This document shows positions 4,115 through 5,874 of a DNA stretch of 5,874 nt, piece by piece. The stretch comes from Pseudomonadota bacterium (GTDB lineage Bacteria; Pseudomonadota; Gammaproteobacteria; Burkholderiales; Thiobacillaceae): the NCBI GenBank assembly GCA_021847385.1, contig JAJZTV010000138.1, forward strand, positions 1-5,874, in the 5' to 3' direction. The notes below the pieces were generated by a model. It was not told where the DNA came from. It ran no database searches and saw only the letters and a program-made list of their open reading frames with translations. Made by a program: the position numbers and the translations under genes. Position 1 is the stretch's first letter. The number at the start of each line of letters is the position of its first letter.

Positions 4115-5874
4115 ATGACATCTTCCATGCAATTGGCCCGTCATGCAGTCTTGCTAGGAACGATACTGGCCTGCTCCGGCTGCAGCAGCCTGCGCGAGGA
4201 ATTCGTGCCGGAAGACCCCGCGCGCCTGCCCGACGGACCCGGCTATGTGCGTTGGGTGCCGCGCAACTTCCAGGCAGAACCGCTGCCGACGACAGCGCAA
4301 GCGATCGGCCAAAAGGCCCCGGACATCAAGCCGCCCGTCCCCGAGACCGATCGCTTGCCGCGTCCCAAACAGAACTGGTGGACCGAATTCAACAACAGCG
4401 AACTCGATGGCTTGATCGAGACCGCACTGGTCAACAATTACGATCTACGCGTTGCCGTTGCCCGGATTGAGCAGGCCGAGAACCAGGCCCGCATCGCCGA
4501 TAGCGCACGCTTGCCCAGCATCGAATTCTTCTCCGGCATCGAGGCCAAAGGCCCGGCCGAAGGGGTCGGCACCGCGACCAGCCGGCAAGATTGGCGCTCG
4601 CGCGGGATCTATCAGTTCGGTCTGCGGGCCAATTATGAAATCGACCTCTGGGGCCGGCGCGGCTATGAGGCCCGCTCGGCATTGGAGCTGGCCCGCGCCA
4701 GCGTCTTCAACCGCGAGGTGGTCGCCCTAACCCTGATCGCGGAAACCACCACCGCTTATTTTCGATACCTCTCGCTGACCGAACGTATCGCGATCGCGGA
4801 GAAAAGCCGCCGATTGGCACAAGACGTGGCCCAGGCCATTGGGCAGCGCGTGCAGCGCGGCGATGCCTCAAAAATCGATCAACAGCAGCAGCAAGTCGCC
4901 ATCGCGCTGATCGACAACAATCTGGCGAACCTGCGCCTGGAAAAAGAACGGACCTTGAACCGCTTGGCGGTTTATCTGGGCAAGCCGCCGGGCACGATCC
5001 ATATCTCCGGCGACTCCTTGCAAAATATCCGGCTGCCGCAGGTCACGCCAGGCCTGCCCTCCGAATTGCTGTGCCGGCGGCCCGACGTTCGCCGAGCCGA
5101 GGCGCAGCTGGCCGCCGCCAGCGCCAACGTGGGCGCCGCCCGCGCCAATCTGCTGCCTTCGGTTGCCCTCACCGGCCAGTTCGGCCAGGGCTCCTTCAAC
5201 CTGACGGAGCTGCTCAGCCCCCAGAGCATCCTCTACTCGCTCGCCGGCAATCTGGTCGCCAATGTGTTCGACGGCGACCGCAAGGAAAATCAGCTCGTCC
5301 AGGCCCGCGCGAACAACCGCGAGCTGTTGGAACAATATGCCAATACCGTGCTGGCCGCCTTGCGCGACGTGGAAGACTCCTTGACCGGCATCCGCATGAC
5401 GGCCTCGCAGCAGCAGGCGCTGGCCGAGGCCTTAAGCCGCAACAGCAAGCTGCTTGAAATGAGTCACGAGGTCTATAGATTAGGCGCGCTGGACTTGATC
5501 AGCCTGCTCGACCTGCAGCGCAACGTCTATTTGGCGCAAGATGCCGAGGCGGGCGCGCGGTTCGAACAAGTCCGCTCGGCAATCGATCTATTCAAAGCCC
5601 TGGGCGGTGGCGTCGCCCAGCAAGAGGGCGACCCCTGCGCCCCACCTGCCCCCTCGCTTGCGAGTGCGCAAACATCGGCCGCGGGCGCCCCCCAATCCAG
5701 CTCGACGCCCCATGAGCCGGCACCATCCGCCGCTCCGTCCCCTGACGACGCCCCCAGGCCCTGGGCACAATCGGCACCCAGCAAGACCCCGGCACCCGGC
5801 ACCGATGCCCAAGCCGTGACGGCACCGCCGCTGCGCCCGGCCGGCCGGATTTCCGCCAGTGCCGCCGCCGAGGC
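4115..5874 (+). CDS. Outer-membrane efflux lipoprotein, NodT/OprM family; 3' end off window
   Basis: Outer-membrane channel of a tripartite export system, which passes substrates from an inner-membrane pump and periplasmic adaptor across the outer membrane. It is open for 586 codons to the right edge. The N-terminus is a lipoprotein signal with Cys23 in CSGCSSL as probable lipid site (C20 is a second option). A Pro-rich linker follows (about 24-86), then two OEP repeats. Repeat one starts at NWWTEF (87) with the SELDGLIETALVNNYDLRVA motif; repeat two contains LLCRRPDVRRAEAQLAAA (from 318) and NVGAARANLLPSVALTG. The channel domain ends near residue 500 (FKALGGG), where this family normally stops. 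Here a Pro/Ala/Ser-rich tail of at least 86 residues continues. There is no Shine-Dalgarno; ATG 4127 (M5) is an alternative start with no better site. Pump and adaptor genes are not in view, so substrate is unknown. Confidence 0.93.
   Translation, partial: MTSSMQLARHAVLLGTILACSGCSSLREEFVPEDPARLPDGPGYVRWVPRNFQAEPLPTTAQAIGQKAPDIKPPVPETDRLPRPKQNWWTEFNNSELDGLIETALVNNYDLRVAVARIEQAENQARIADSARLPSIEFFSGIEAKGPAEGVGTATSRQDWRSRGIYQFGLRANYEIDLWGRRGYEARSALELARASVFNREVVALTLIAETTTAYFRYLSLTERIAIAEKSRRLAQDVAQAIGQRVQRGDASKIDQQQQQVAIALIDNNLANLRLEKERTLNRLAVYLGKPPGTIHISGDSLQNIRLPQVTPGLPSELLCRRPDVRRAEAQLAAASANVGAARANLLPSVALTGQFGQGSFNLTELLSPQSILYSLAGNLVANVFDGDRKENQLVQARANNRELLEQYANTVLAALRDVEDSLTGIRMTASQQQALAEALSRNSKLLEMSHEVYRLGALDLISLLDLQRNVYLAQDAEAGARFEQVRSAIDLFKALGGGVAQQEGDPCAPPAPSLASAQTSAAGAPQSSSTPHEPAPSAAPSPDDAPRPWAQSAPSKTPAPGTDAQAVTAPPLRPAGRISASAAAE

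Noticed and set aside
4868..5819. Minus-strand and alternative plus frames inside the efflux gene
   Set aside because: High-GC shadow frames with biased composition; the efflux protein frame spans the entire stretch with recognisable family motifs.

Overview
The window reads as chromosomal DNA of a GC-rich Gram-negative proteobacterium. A beta-proteobacterium is my best guess, from the fused ~507-residue class I fumarase, the Lys/Ala/His-rich PbpG-type endopeptidase, the chromosomally encoded CCA end of the tRNA and a NodT-type outer-membrane efflux lipoprotein. The assignment is inferred from protein style only.

Left two thirds, minus strand. From right to left these are a class I fumarate hydratase (3482-1959), a short NfeD-family membrane protein (1929-1486), a QmcA/stomatin-like SPFH membrane protein (1482-634), and the 5' part of a D-Ala-D-Ala endopeptidase gene of the PbpG type (509 to beyond the left edge). 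The first three are tightly spaced (29 bp and 3 bp gaps) and look like one transcription unit. The endopeptidase lies behind a 124-bp gap holding a near-consensus sigma-28 (FliA) promoter. Its signal peptide is out of frame with its catalytic domain by one base at a 7-base homopolymer.

Centre, 3483-4114. Leftward transcription of the fumarase diverges from rightward transcription of a tRNA-Phe(GAA) gene (3629-3704), which has a good sigma-70 promoter and a terminator-like leader hairpin. The last 42 bases of the tRNA plus one base are repeated exactly 148 bp downstream (3663-3705 and 3811-3853), as expected of an attachment-site duplication at a tRNA gene. The 105 bp between the copies contains an 83-nt stretch that can fold into a closed four-way junction, cloverleaf-like. 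This is the most unusual part of the window. The next 261 bp is non-coding and carries a small inverted repeat and a weak promoter candidate.

Right third, plus strand. A NodT/OprM-type outer-membrane efflux lipoprotein starts at 4115 and runs off the right edge. Its efflux-channel domain is complete by about residue 500. It is followed by an unusual Pro/Ala/Ser-rich tail of at least 86 residues.

The genes do not form one pathway. The window joins central metabolism (fumarase), membrane quality control or microdomains (SPFH plus NfeD), cell-wall remodelling (endopeptidase), a tRNA locus with traces of a small insertion, and an export system.
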